Assembly (NCBI RefSeq): GCF_036226745.1
Contig: NZ_CP109013.1
Span: 6,014,001 to 6,078,000 of the forward strand
Source of the DNA: Streptomyces sp. NBC_00683
Lineage (GTDB): Bacteria > Actinomycetota > Actinomycetes > Streptomycetales > Streptomycetaceae
Direction: 5' to 3'
Length of the DNA: 64,000 nt
Part shown: in pieces, positions 17,457 through 25,725 of the stretch
Position numbering within the stretch: position 1 is the stretch's first letter
How the letters are laid out: every line of letters starts with the position of its first letter
Position numbers and translations under genes: made by a program
Notes under the pieces: model-generated
The model's database searches: none
What the model saw: the letters and a program-made list of their open reading frames with translations, nothing else
What the model was told of the DNA's origin: nothing

Positions 17457-19186
17457 GCGGTGGGCTCCCCGGGGTCGGACGCTTCCAGCGCCGAACGTAC
17501 CTGTGCCACGGTCAGCCACTCCTGCGGGGCCAGGATCTTCGCGGTCTGCGGGGCGAACGCGGGGGAGGAGACCACGACCTGCCGGGTCGGGCCGTCGGCG
17601 ACGATCTCTCCGTCGGCGAGGATCACCACCCGTTGGGCCAGCTCCGCCGCCAGCTCCACGTCGTGGGTGGCCAGGACGATGGCGTGGCCGTCGGCGGCCA
17701 GAGCGCGAAGCACCCCGACCAGGCGGGCCTTCGCCGCGTAGTCGAGGCCGCGCGTCGGCTCGTCCAGGAGGAGGAGCGGGGGCCGGGCGGTGAGCACCAG
17801 CGCCAGGGCCAGGGCGAGCCGCTGCCCCTCGGACAGGTCGCGCGGGTGGGTGTCGTCCGGCACACCGGGCAGCAGCTCGGAGACCAGGGCACGGCAGCTG
17901 CCCGCGGGCGCGCCCGCGTCGGAGTCGGCCGCCGCGCACTCGCCGGCGACCGTGTCGGCGTACAGCAGATCGCGTGGCTCCTGGGGTACGAGCCCGACCC
18001 GGCGCACCATGTCGCGCGGGGCCGTACGGGAGGGGACCAGGCCGCCCACGCGTACGGAACCCGTGGTCGGCTCGATCATTCCGACGAGCGTGGACAGCAG
18101 GGTCGACTTCCCCGCACCGTTGCGGCCCATCAGCGCCACGGTCTCGCCGGGCGCGACGGACAGCGTCACCCGGCGCAGCGCCTCGACGCGCCCGCGCCGC
18201 ACGCCGAGCCTCTCGACCCGGGTGACGGGGTCGTCCGCACCGGGTCCGGGCGCGGTGCGCGGGCCACGGCCGAGCAGCCGGCCGATCAGCCCCGGGGGCG
18301 CGGCGGCAAGAGCGGGGAGCGGGGCGACGACGGGGGACGGGGAGGCGGCGGGCCCGGACGGCGGCCGCACCTGCGCCAGCCGCTCCCGGAGCTCCGCGCC
18401 CCGGCGCCGGGCGTCGCGCACCGACAGCGGCAGCGGCTCCCAGCCCACCAGCTGCCCGAGGGCCACCACCGGCGGGCGTACGGGCGAGACGGCCATGATG
18501 TCCGCGGGCGCGCCGATGACCGGGGCGGCGCCGGGCGAGGGCAGCAGGACGATCCGGTCCGCGTACTGCACCACCCGCTCCAGCCGGTGCTCGGCCATCA
18601 GCACCGTCGTCCCCAGGTCGTGCACCAGACGCTGGAGCACCGCCAGGACCTCCTCGGCGGCCGCCGGGTCCAGCGCGGACGTCGGCTCGTCGAGGACCAG
18701 GACCTTGGGGTGCGGAGTGAGGACCGAGCCGATCGCGACGCGCTGCTGCTGGCCCCCGGAGAGCGTGGCGATCGGACGGTCGCGCAGTTCGGCCAGACCC
18801 AGCAGGTCCAGCGTCTCCTCGACGCGCCGCCGCATCACATCGGGGGCGAGGCCCAGCGACTCCATGCCGTACGCCAGCTCGTCCTCGACCGTGTCCGTGA
18901 CGAAGTGGGCGAGCGGGTCCTGGCCCACCGTGCCGACGAGATCGGCGAGTTCACGCGGTTTGTGGGTACGGGTGTCACGGCCGTCGACCGTGACCCGGCC
19001 CCTGAGCACACCGCCGGTGAAGTGCGGCACGAGACCCGAGACGGCGCCCAGCAGCGTCGACTTGGCGACCCCGGACGGGCCGACGAGCAGCGCCAGCTCA
19101 CCCTCCGGGACGGTGAGGTCGACGCCCGAGAGCGTGGGACGGTCCGTGCCCTCGTACTGCACCGAAACCTGTTCGAACCGGATCAC
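17453..19186 (-). CDS. fused double ATPase of an ECF transporter (EcfA-EcfA')
   Basis: 577 residues with two ABC ATPase domains. Domain 1 (about 1-225) has GPSGVAKST as Walker A, LSGGQQQRVAIG as signature and VLVLDEPTSALD as Walker B. Domain 2 (about 330-560) has GRNGAGKST, a variant signature LSEGQRLALALALVL and LLLLDEPTRGLD. The first Walker A has Ala (codon 19064-19066) where Gly of GKS/T is nearly invariant. The two domains power the T/S module encoded on either side. GTG 19186 overlaps the T-component stop (GTGA). The fused arrangement is usual for actinobacterial ECF systems. Confidence 0.9.
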   Translation of the reverse strand: MIRFEQVSVQYEGTDRPTLSGVDLTVPEGELALLVGPSGVAKSTLLGAVSGLVPHFTGGVLRGRVTVDGRDTRTHKPRELADLVGTVGQDPLAHFVTDTVEDELAYGMESLGLAPDVMRRRVEETLDLLGLAELRDRPIATLSGGQQQRVAIGSVLTPHPKVLVLDEPTSALDPAAAEEVLAVLQRLVHDLGTTVLMAEHRLERVVQYADRIVLLPSPGAAPVIGAPADIMAVSPVRPPVVALGQLVGWEPLPLSVRDARRRGAELRERLAQVRPPSGPAASPSPVVAPLPALAAAPPGLIGRLLGRGPRTAPGPGADDPVTRVERLGVRRGRVEALRRVTLSVAPGETVALMGRNGAGKSTLLSTLVGMIEPTTGSVRVGGLVPSRTAPRDMVRRVGLVPQEPRDLLYADTVAGECAAADSDAGAPAGSCRALVSELLPGVPDDTHPRDLSEGQRLALALALVLTARPPLLLLDEPTRGLDYAAKARLVGVLRALAADGHAIVLATHDVELAAELAQRVVILADGEIVADGPTRQVVVSSPAFAPQTAKILAPQEWLTVAQVRSALEASDPGEPTA

Positions 19187-20331
19187 GGCTGCTCCTTGGA
19201 CGTGCGGGAGTTCGGCGGCGGGACGGGCGCCACCACGGCGGGCAGCAGCCCGGCCAGCACCGCGGCGGCGGGCCACAGCGGCAGTACGGGAGCGGTCAGC
19301 GGTACGACACCGGGGCGCAGCGCTGCCGGATCGGCGCTCCCCGCCCAGATCATCGCGGCCGCGACCACCGCGCCCGAGCCCGCGACCAGCCAGGCGCGTA
19401 CACCCCAACGGTCCGGCCGGTAGCGGGTACGGACGGAGCGGCGCCCGCCGAGCCTGAGCCCCGCCATTGCCGCGACCAGCCCGGCGAGCAGCAGCGGCAG
19501 CCCGTACACCGCGCCCTGCACGGCCAGCAGCCCGTACGTTCCCGCGCACACACCCAGCAGCCCGCCGAGCGTGAGCGCGTTCGTCGTGAGCCGGACGGCG
19601 GGCGGGACCTGGGCCGTGCGCCCGTACCCCCGGGCGTCCATCGACGCCGCCACGGCCACCGAACGCTCCAGCGCGCCCTCCAGCACCGGCAGACCGATCT
19701 GGAGCACCGCCCCGACCCCGCCGGTCGCACGCCCCCGCAGCCTCCGGGCCGTCCGCAGCCGCACCACATCGGCGACCATGTTCGGCGCGAAGGTCATCGC
19801 GACGACGACGGCGACTCCCGCCTCGTACAGCGCGCCCGGCAGCGACTTCAGGAGCCGGGCGGGGTTGGCCAGCGAGTTCGCCGCCCCCACACAGATCAGC
19901 AGGGTGGCCAGCTTCGCCCCGTCGTACAACGCGAAGACCAGCTGCTCCGCGGTGACCCGGCCGCCGATCCTGACCCCCCGCGCCCAGTCGGGCAGCGGAA
20001 CCTCGGGCAGCGTGAACACCGTGTGCGTGCCGGGGATCGGTGATCCGAGGAACACCGAGAAGACCAGCCGCACACCGACGACGAACAGCCCCAGCTTGAG
20101 GAAGGCACCGTACGAGCGGGCCCACGGCGCGTCCGTGCGGCGGGCCGCCACGACATAGCCCGCCACACCCACCAGCAGCCCGAGCAGCAGCGGATTGGTC
20201 GTACGGGACGCGGCCGTGGCGAGGCCGAGCGCCCACAGCCACCAGGCCCCGGCCGGCAGCGCGTTGCTGCGGGTGGCCTCGGGCGCGAGCAGCGCACGGT
20301 GGAGCCGGGCCGTGCCGGTGGAACGCGTCAT
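19183..20331 (-). CDS. ECF transporter T component (EcfT/CbiQ family)
   Basis: 382 residues, longer than the typical 250-280 because of extra C-terminal hydrophobic helices. The N terminus shows LWALGLATAASRTTNPLLLG. The central coupling region contains GVAVVVAMTFAPNMVADVVRL and the Ala-Arg-Gly-type element ASMDARGYGRT that contacts the ATPases. It forms the membrane scaffold linking the fused ATPase to the S component. ATG 20331 overlaps the preceding stop (ATGA). Confidence 0.88.
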   Translation of the reverse strand: MTRSTGTARLHRALLAPEATRSNALPAGAWWLWALGLATAASRTTNPLLLGLLVGVAGYVVAARRTDAPWARSYGAFLKLGLFVVGVRLVFSVFLGSPIPGTHTVFTLPEVPLPDWARGVRIGGRVTAEQLVFALYDGAKLATLLICVGAANSLANPARLLKSLPGALYEAGVAVVVAMTFAPNMVADVVRLRTARRLRGRATGGVGAVLQIGLPVLEGALERSVAVAASMDARGYGRTAQVPPAVRLTTNALTLGGLLGVCAGTYGLLAVQGAVYGLPLLLAGLVAAMAGLRLGGRRSVRTRYRPDRWGVRAWLVAGSGAVVAAAMIWAGSADPAALRPGVVPLTAPVLPLWPAAAVLAGLLPAVVAPVPPPNSRTSKEQP

Positions 20332-21002
20332 CGCCGGCGTCGGGCCTGCAGCACCGCGGCGATACCGAGCAGGAGGACCGCGCCGACCCCGGCCAGCACA
20401 CCGGCCGACGGGCCGCCGCCGGAGCCGTCGGAGGCGTCGTCCGTGGCGGACGCCGTGGCCGGATCGCCGGTGTCCGAGGCACCGGAGTCCTCGCCGACCT
20501 GCTCACCGCAGCCCGAAGCGGGATAGTCCGAGATCGCGCAGAGCATCGCGGAACTGTCGTACCGCAGCGGCTTCGCCACGGAGGCGAGCGCCTCGGCGGT
20601 GCTCGCGTCCGGCTCCACCTGGGCGCACGCGGTACGCAGCGCGGGCGGCTTCTCGCCGTCCGGGGCGTCCGCCGCCGTGCCCGGGTCGATGACCAGCGCG
20701 ATCCGCTTGGTGCCGTCCTTCGCGGGGGTCCCCGCACAGATCGCCCCGAAGTCCGGGGCCCTGCGCGGCTGCGCCGAATCCTGGGAGTCCTCGCTCACCG
20801 AGAACCGGAAACCCTGCACCGCGCCGTCGTCCGGCCGGACCAGGGACGGGCCCTGCGTGGCGTACGCCCAGTTCTTGCCGCCGTCGCCCTCCCAGAACGA
20901 CCAGTAGCGGTAACCGGCCGCCTGCGCGCTGCCCGCGCCCAGCACGGTCAGCAGGACGCCGATGAGGAGGAGAAGCGCCGCGGTGACCGGCGTGCGCCTC
21001 AC
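20328..21002 (-). CDS. SCO2322-family exported protein, possible intrinsic-factor beta-domain homologue
   Basis: 224 residues with a signal peptide (ALLLLIGVLLTVLGAGSAQA) and a C-terminal transmembrane anchor (AGVLAGVGAVLLLGIAAVLQ) followed by RRRR. The mature domain starts GYRYWSFWEGDGGKNWAYA. It later has EPDASTAEALASVAK and SSAMLCAISDYPASGCG with paired Cys. These blocks resemble the two halves of a DUF4430/transcobalamin beta-domain, but in swapped order. GTG 21002 overlaps the upstream stop (GTGA); the longer upstream frame is not used. It is encoded between the ECF module and the alpha-barrel protein, so it is probably an extracellular corrinoid-handling partner. That function is inference. 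Confidence 0.75.
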   Translation of the reverse strand: MRRTPVTAALLLLIGVLLTVLGAGSAQAAGYRYWSFWEGDGGKNWAYATQGPSLVRPDDGAVQGFRFSVSEDSQDSAQPRRAPDFGAICAGTPAKDGTKRIALVIDPGTAADAPDGEKPPALRTACAQVEPDASTAEALASVAKPLRYDSSAMLCAISDYPASGCGEQVGEDSGASDTGDPATASATDDASDGSGGGPSAGVLAGVGAVLLLGIAAVLQARRRR

Positions 21003-22246
21003 AGGCCCTGGTTCTTCCGGCGTCCGCTGAGCAGGAAGCCGATGCCCGCACCGAAGGCGAGACCGATACCGACGAGCCACCAGACACCCAGTCCGCCGTC
21101 GTCGCTGCTCGTGTCCTTCGACTGCTGCGCCGACGCGGTCGGCGAGGGCACGGCGGTGGCGGCAGGCTTGGGCCCGGACGCGTTGAGCTGCTTGACGAGG
21201 TCGACGCCGCCGAAGTCACGGGCGTCCGCGCCCGTCGCGTGTGCGGCGAGCACCAGCTGGGCGGTGGCGGCGGGGCCGCCCTCCTTGGCCCAGGCCTGAG
21301 AGTTCTTCTGCAGGTAGGTGACCGCTCCGGCCGCCTTGTCCTTGTGGCCGGACGCGGCCAGGGCGACGACCGCGTCGGCGGTGTTGCCGAAGTCCGGCTG
21401 CGGTGCGGAGTCCTCGGCACCCGGCATCGGGGGGAGGTCCAGATGGCCCGACTTGGCGAGCGCGCCCGCGAGGTAGTAGGCGCCGTTCTGCGCGGACTGT
21501 TCGGCCGTGAGACCGGTGCCCTTGTGGCAGACGGGGGCCTTCACCGCGTTGGAGTTGCCGGCGGCCATGCCCTTGCCCATCGCGCCGAGCACCGCGGCCG
21601 CCGTGGCGTCCGCGTTGGCGGTGAGCTTGCCGTCCTTGTCCGGCTGGTACGCGAACGCGCCGCCGCCCTCGCCGCCGCACGGCAGGGCGAACGTCTGCAG
21701 CGCCGTGTACGGCGTCTTCCCCGAGTCGGTCGTGATGTCGGCCAGCGGCACACCCGCGCGGGCCAGCGCTCCGATCACGACGGCGGTGGAGTTGGCGTCG
21801 CTCGGGCTGCCCGGGTTGTACCCCCAGCCGCCGTCCTCGTTCTGTACGGACTTGAGGAAGCCGACGCCCATGTCCACGACCTCGCGGTGCACGGCGAGCT
21901 CGACCATGGCCTGGACCGCGGCCGCGGTCGCGTTGGTGTCCGCCACCGTCTTCGCGTCGCAGGGCTTGGACGCGTCACGGTACGAGGCGAAGGCGCCGTC
22001 GTCGCACTGCTGGCCCACCAGCCAGTCCACCGACTCCGTGGCGGGCGTGACCAGTTCGATCCTCTGGGCGAGGAAGGCCAGCGACTGTCGCCACACACCG
22101 TCGTACGTGGGGTCCTTCGTCCCGTACAGACCGGCCGGCAGGTCCGCCGACGGGGAAGGACTCGGTGCGGCGACCGCTGCGGGGGCGGCTGCGGAACAGA
22201 GCACGGCGGTGATCGCGAGTGCTGCCGCGCGGCGGCGTACGGTCAT
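20999..22246 (-). CDS. exported alpha/alpha-barrel (prenyltransferase/squalene-oxidase-repeat) protein, possible intrinsic-factor-like alpha domain
   Basis: 415 residues. It has a signal peptide ending near AAPAAVAAPSPSPS, then a repeat domain with periodic helices and Asp-Thr/Ala motifs (DTNATAAAVQAMVEL, DANSTAVVIGALARAG, NADATAAAVLGAMG, NTADAVVALAASG) and QNEDGGWGY. A Pro/Ser/Ala-rich linker follows, then a C-terminal membrane anchor (WWLVGIGLAFGAGIGFLLSG) and a basic tail. The fold resembles squalene-cyclase barrels and also the alpha6-alpha6 barrel of cobalamin carriers. As first gene behind a cobalamin riboswitch, corrinoid binding at the cell surface is the best inference. ATG 22246 begins the signal peptide. 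Confidence 0.8.
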   Translation of the reverse strand: MTVRRRAAALAITAVLCSAAAPAAVAAPSPSPSADLPAGLYGTKDPTYDGVWRQSLAFLAQRIELVTPATESVDWLVGQQCDDGAFASYRDASKPCDAKTVADTNATAAAVQAMVELAVHREVVDMGVGFLKSVQNEDGGWGYNPGSPSDANSTAVVIGALARAGVPLADITTDSGKTPYTALQTFALPCGGEGGGAFAYQPDKDGKLTANADATAAAVLGAMGKGMAAGNSNAVKAPVCHKGTGLTAEQSAQNGAYYLAGALAKSGHLDLPPMPGAEDSAPQPDFGNTADAVVALAASGHKDKAAGAVTYLQKNSQAWAKEGGPAATAQLVLAAHATGADARDFGGVDLVKQLNASGPKPAATAVPSPTASAQQSKDTSSDDGGLGVWWLVGIGLAFGAGIGFLLSGRRKNQGL

Positions 22247-22329
22247 GGCGGGCTGGGCCTCTCCTGCGAGGACCGGGCACGGGCACACGGATGCACCGGG
22301 CTCCGGCCCCGTATACCTCGACGGTGCCG

Positions 22330-22349
22330 GCCACCGGGGTTCCGGTGGC
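22330..22349 (-). promoter_or_regulatory. stem-loop in the riboswitch expression platform
   Basis: 8-bp G/C stem (22330-22337 with 22342-22349, 4-nt loop) lying between the aptamer and the first start codon, 84 bases upstream of ATG 22246. It could be part of the switching hairpin. Confidence 0.45.
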
Positions 22350-22354
22350 GCGAG

Positions 22355-22475
22355 CCGGTCACGCTCACGGACGGGGCATTCCGGCTCTCCGCCCCTGAGG
22401 CGGATGACGGTTGCGGGTCAGCGCCGGATTCGCACCGGCTTCCCCCCGTACGGGCATGATGACGACGCGCTCACT
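22355..22475 (-). ncRNA. cobalamin riboswitch
   Basis: On the minus strand the highly conserved B12-box core is present at 22404-22440: GCCGGTGCGAATCCGG, then CGCTGACCCGCAACCGTCAT. A GGGGGGA stretch lies just 5' of it and a GAGCCGGAATGCC 3' element is at 22375-22387. These match the cobalamin (AdoCbl/MeCbl) aptamer consensus. Outer limits are approximate. It lies upstream of the five-gene ECF operon on the same strand, so high cobalamin should switch that operon off. Confidence 0.9.
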
Positions 22476-22645
22476 CTACCGGGGCGCTTCGGGGCCTCTG
22501 TGTGCGGACGGCTCCGCACGCGGCGGACCAGCCGCAGGACGACGGAGGAAAGGCCTTCCCAGCAGGTCAGAGTGCATGCGAAACTCCGGCGGGGATCGCA
22601 CGGGCACCCGCCCGTGGGGAGGAACGACCGGGGCGGGAAGCACCT

Positions 22646-23158
22646 GTGCGTACAAGAAGAACGGTGGCCGTGACGGCCGCGGTGAGCGCATTCATGACCA
22701 TGGCCGCAGGCTGCGGTCCTCTCGGCGGGAGCGACAGTGCGCCGAAGGCGTCACCCTCGCCCACCGCACCGTTCACCAAGCAGACGGTGGGCGACGAGAT
22801 AGCGGCCCTCGCCGACGCGGCGGGGCTCCCGCCCGGCGACACCTCCACGGCGGGCATGCCCGACGGGGCCTGGCAGGACTGCGTGGCGCCCTGGATGGGG
22901 GACGCGCCCGCGGCGGACGCGGCCCGGGCCTTCGAGGCCACGGTCAAGGCGCTGCGCAGCCAGGACTGGGAGATCGTCTCCAGCCACGCCGAGCAGGACG
23001 TCACCTTCCGCACCCTCGCCAAGCGGGGCTGGAAGGTGTACGCCCGGCACTACGCGATGGAGGGCTTCGGCACGGAGCAGATCGTGTCGCTCACAGCCGT
23101 CGAGGACGGCTGCGAGCTGCCCGCATCGATCCGCGGCGACTACGAGGACCCGGCCTGA
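22646..23158 (+). CDS. small secreted lipoprotein of unknown function
   Basis: 170 residues. It has a lipoprotein signal: Arg-rich start, VAVTAAVSAFMTMAAGC with lipobox AAGC at about residue 25, followed by a Ser/Pro spacer. The mature domain of about 140 residues (QTVGDEIAALADAAGLPPGD, CVAPWMGDAPAADAARAF) has no family I recognise. GTG 22646 lies 6 bases after GGGAAG; the 49-codon upstream extension is rejected because it precedes the signal peptide. It is divergent from the B12-riboswitch operon. Its 3' end overlaps the PHB depolymerase end by 19 bp. Confidence 0.72.
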   Translation: MRTRRTVAVTAAVSAFMTMAAGCGPLGGSDSAPKASPSPTAPFTKQTVGDEIAALADAAGLPPGDTSTAGMPDGAWQDCVAPWMGDAPAADAARAFEATVKALRSQDWEIVSSHAEQDVTFRTLAKRGWKVYARHYAMEGFGTEQIVSLTAVEDGCELPASIRGDYEDPA

Positions 23159-24621
23159 CAACCGGAGTCGGCGATCACGAAGTGGCCGGCCGGTGACTCC
23201 CTGAGCGTGTGGGTGACGAACACGTTGTACAGCCCCATGTTCTGCGCGGAGCCGTTCGCGTACACGTAACCGCCCGAGGTGTACGCGCGCCCCGCGGCCA
23301 CATGTGCGTAGTTCGTCGCGGTGAAGCACTGTGCGGGGGCCGAGCCTCCCGAGGTCGTCGCGGTCACCGCGGAGGTGACGGCTCCGGCCGTGCCCGAGGA
23401 GTCGGCAGCCGCCACGGTGTAGCGGTAGGAGGCCCCGGCGGAGAGCCCGGTGTCGGTGAAGGACGTCGACGCGGGCGACCCCACCGCGGTGCCGTCGCGG
23501 AACACCTTGTACGAGGCCGCTCCCGCGACCGCGCTCCACGACAGCGACGCGGTGCTGTCGGTGACCCCGGTGACCTTCAGCCCGGCGGGGGCCGGCAGCC
23601 CGTCCCCACCGCCCGGGGCGCCCTGGTCCAGACCCCAGAACACACCCGTGTGGTACGCGGAGCAGATGGTGTTCAGGAAGTACGCGGCCGTCGACCCGCA
23701 CTGATCGGCACCCGAGCCCGGGCTCACCGGCAGACCGTGGCCCATGCCGGACACGGAGAACATCTCCACGGCCGGCCGGCCGGAGGCGTCGTCGTACGTG
23801 GTCTGCGTGGTGTTGCCGGGCAGGCTCCGGGTGCTGGACGGGGTCTGGCCGATGCCCCAGACATCGGTCCACTGGTCGCGCAGCGCGGTGGCGTTGGCCG
23901 GGTAGACCGTGTAGTCCGAGGTGCCCTGCCAGATCGCGACCCGGGGCCACGGCCCGGTGTGGCCGGGGTAGGAGTTGCGGACCTTGTCGCCCCACTGGGC
24001 GGGCGTCAGCTTCTGCGGCCCGGTCTGGCAGCCGGACGCGGCGGCCTGGCTGGTGGCGCACTGCGCGGGCAGCCCGGAGGCCACGGACCCGCCCGCGAAC
24101 ACATCCGGGTACGCGGCGAGCAGATCGGCCGTCATGCCGCCGCCCGCGGAGAGCCCGGTGACGTACACCCGGCGGCCGTCGGAGCCGTACGTCCGCTTCG
24201 CGTACTCGACCATCTGCACGATGGACGCGGCCTCGCCCCGGCCCCGGGTGCTCTCCGCCTGGTCGAACCAGCCGAAGCAGGACAGCGAGTTGTTCGCCGA
24301 CGTCGTCTGCGGGAAGACGACGTCGAAGCCCCAGGCGTCGGCGAACTTCGGCCAGCCCGAGTTGGTGTAGTAGGCGTTGGCCGTCTGGGTGCAGCCGTGC
24401 AGGGCGACGACCAGCGGCGCTCCGGCCGCCAGGTTGTCCGGGGTGTACGCGAACATCTGCAGATTGCCGGGGTTCGTACCGAAGCCGGTGACCTGCGTCA
24501 GACCGGCGGCGGCCGCGGCCGGCGGGGCGGTCACGGCCGTACCGAGGGTCGCGGCGAGAAGACCGAGGACTGCGGTGGAGGCGACGCGGCGGAACAGGCG
24601 TCGGAGGATCGGTGGGCGCAC
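23140..24621 (-). CDS. extracellular short-chain-length PHA (PHB) depolymerase
   Basis: 493 residues. Signal peptide (VASTAVLGLLAATLGTAVTA...AAAA). The type 1 catalytic domain has VVALHGCTQTANAYY (oxyanion region), the lipase box GLSAGGGM with the nucleophile Ser, a downstream Asp segment and MGHGLPVSP with the catalytic His. A fibronectin-III-like module (about 340-425) and a roughly 65-residue C-terminal domain found in this family follow. It hydrolyses extracellular poly(3-hydroxybutyrate) to oligomers and monomers. It is divergent from 3-hydroxybutyrate dehydrogenase, which would use the product. The 3' end overlaps the convergent lipoprotein gene. Confidence 0.9.
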   Translation of the reverse strand: MRPPILRRLFRRVASTAVLGLLAATLGTAVTAPPAAAAAGLTQVTGFGTNPGNLQMFAYTPDNLAAGAPLVVALHGCTQTANAYYTNSGWPKFADAWGFDVVFPQTTSANNSLSCFGWFDQAESTRGRGEAASIVQMVEYAKRTYGSDGRRVYVTGLSAGGGMTADLLAAYPDVFAGGSVASGLPAQCATSQAAASGCQTGPQKLTPAQWGDKVRNSYPGHTGPWPRVAIWQGTSDYTVYPANATALRDQWTDVWGIGQTPSSTRSLPGNTTQTTYDDASGRPAVEMFSVSGMGHGLPVSPGSGADQCGSTAAYFLNTICSAYHTGVFWGLDQGAPGGGDGLPAPAGLKVTGVTDSTASLSWSAVAGAASYKVFRDGTAVGSPASTSFTDTGLSAGASYRYTVAAADSSGTAGAVTSAVTATTSGGSAPAQCFTATNYAHVAAGRAYTSGGYVYANGSAQNMGLYNVFVTHTLRESPAGHFVIADSGCQAGSS

Positions 24622-24894
24622 GGTGGGGCCTCCCTGGTCGGACGTGCGGACTGCTGCCGGAACCTATGAGCCGGGCCGGTCGCCGCCCATGTGGCAGGGG
24701 GACATCCGCTGCGCCGTGCTGTGTGCGGCACTCCTCTTGCGTCCGGCCCCCGGCCCTCCGGCGTCCGGCTCCCGCCCCGGATACCCCCGCCCGCCGCTGC
24801 GCCCGCACCATGTACGCCGCCACCATGCCGTCGCCCGAGGGTGTGTGCACCGACCCCGTGTGACGCGGGCGGAGACGTCCTTACGGTGACGCTC

Positions 24895-25689
24895 ATGCAG
24901 ACTTCCCGGACCCCCGATCACGAACCCCCCACGCCCCCCGCGGACCGGTCCCTGGCCGGGCGCACCGCCCTGGTCACCGGTGCGGCGAGCGGCATCGGGC
25001 TGGCCTGCGCGCAGGCCCTCGCCGCCGCGGGCGCCCATGTGCACGTGGTGGACAAGGCCGCCGACGCCGTCAAGGAACTGGCCGACCGGATCGGCGGAAC
25101 GGCCTGGGTGGCCGACCTCTCCGTCGCCGAGGCGGTGGACGCACTGCCCGACGGCGCGGACATCGTGGTCAACAACGCGGGGCTGCAGCATGTGGCACCG
25201 GTGCACGACTTCCCGCCGGACCGCTTCACACTGATCCACCGGGTGATGGTGGAAGCACCGTTCCGCATCTTGCGCCGTACGCTCCCGGGCATGTACGAAC
25301 GCGGCTGGGGGCGCGTGGTCAACATCTCGTCCGTACACGGGCTGCGCGCCAGCCCCTACAAATCGGCCTATGTCTCGGCCAAGCACGCACTGGAGGGACT
25401 CAGCAAGGTGGTCGCACTCGAAGCGGCGGAGCACGGGGTGACGAGCAACTGCGTCAGCCCCGGCTACGTCCGCACCCCCCTCGTCGAGAACCAGATCGCC
25501 GACCAGGCCCGCAGCCACGGCATCTCGGAGCAGGACGTGGTGGGCCGGGTGATGCTGGAGCGCAGCGCCATCAAGCGGCTGATCGAACCCGGCGACGTGG
25601 CCGGCGCCGTCCTGTGGCTGTGCGGTCCCGGCACGGGACACATCACCGGAACCTCCCTCGCGATGGACGGCGGCTGGACCGCCAACTGA
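24895..25689 (+). CDS. bdhA: 3-hydroxybutyrate dehydrogenase (SDR family)
   Basis: 264 residues. Classical short-chain dehydrogenase: TGAASGIG nucleotide-binding loop (about residues 28-35), VNNAGLQHVAPV, the Ser-Tyr-Lys set in ISSVHGLRASPYKSAYVSAK, and SPGYVRTPLVENQI. The LQHV and HGLRASPYKSAYV patterns are typical of D-3-hydroxybutyrate dehydrogenase, which yields acetoacetate with NAD. ATG 24895 is used; a GTG at 24886 is in frame and possible. It is divergent from the PHB depolymerase, 273 bp apart, and followed at 36 bp by a GAF/PucR regulator. Confidence 0.88.
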   Translation: MQTSRTPDHEPPTPPADRSLAGRTALVTGAASGIGLACAQALAAAGAHVHVVDKAADAVKELADRIGGTAWVADLSVAEAVDALPDGADIVVNNAGLQHVAPVHDFPPDRFTLIHRVMVEAPFRILRRTLPGMYERGWGRVVNISSVHGLRASPYKSAYVSAKHALEGLSKVVALEAAEHGVTSNCVSPGYVRTPLVENQIADQARSHGISEQDVVGRVMLERSAIKRLIEPGDVAGAVLWLCGPGTGHITGTSLAMDGGWTAN

Positions 25690-25725
25690 CCTCCCCCCCC
25701 GCTCCCCGAAGAACGATGGCCGCCC

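Noticed and set aside
17453..20737. Long frame extending the ECF ATPase upstream
   Set aside because: The extension lies over the T-component gene in another frame; the GTG start at 19186 with GTGA overlap is better.
24622..24894. Small ORFs in the divergent depolymerase/dehydrogenase promoter region
   Set aside because: They are extensions or shadows of flanking genes without a ribosome site.
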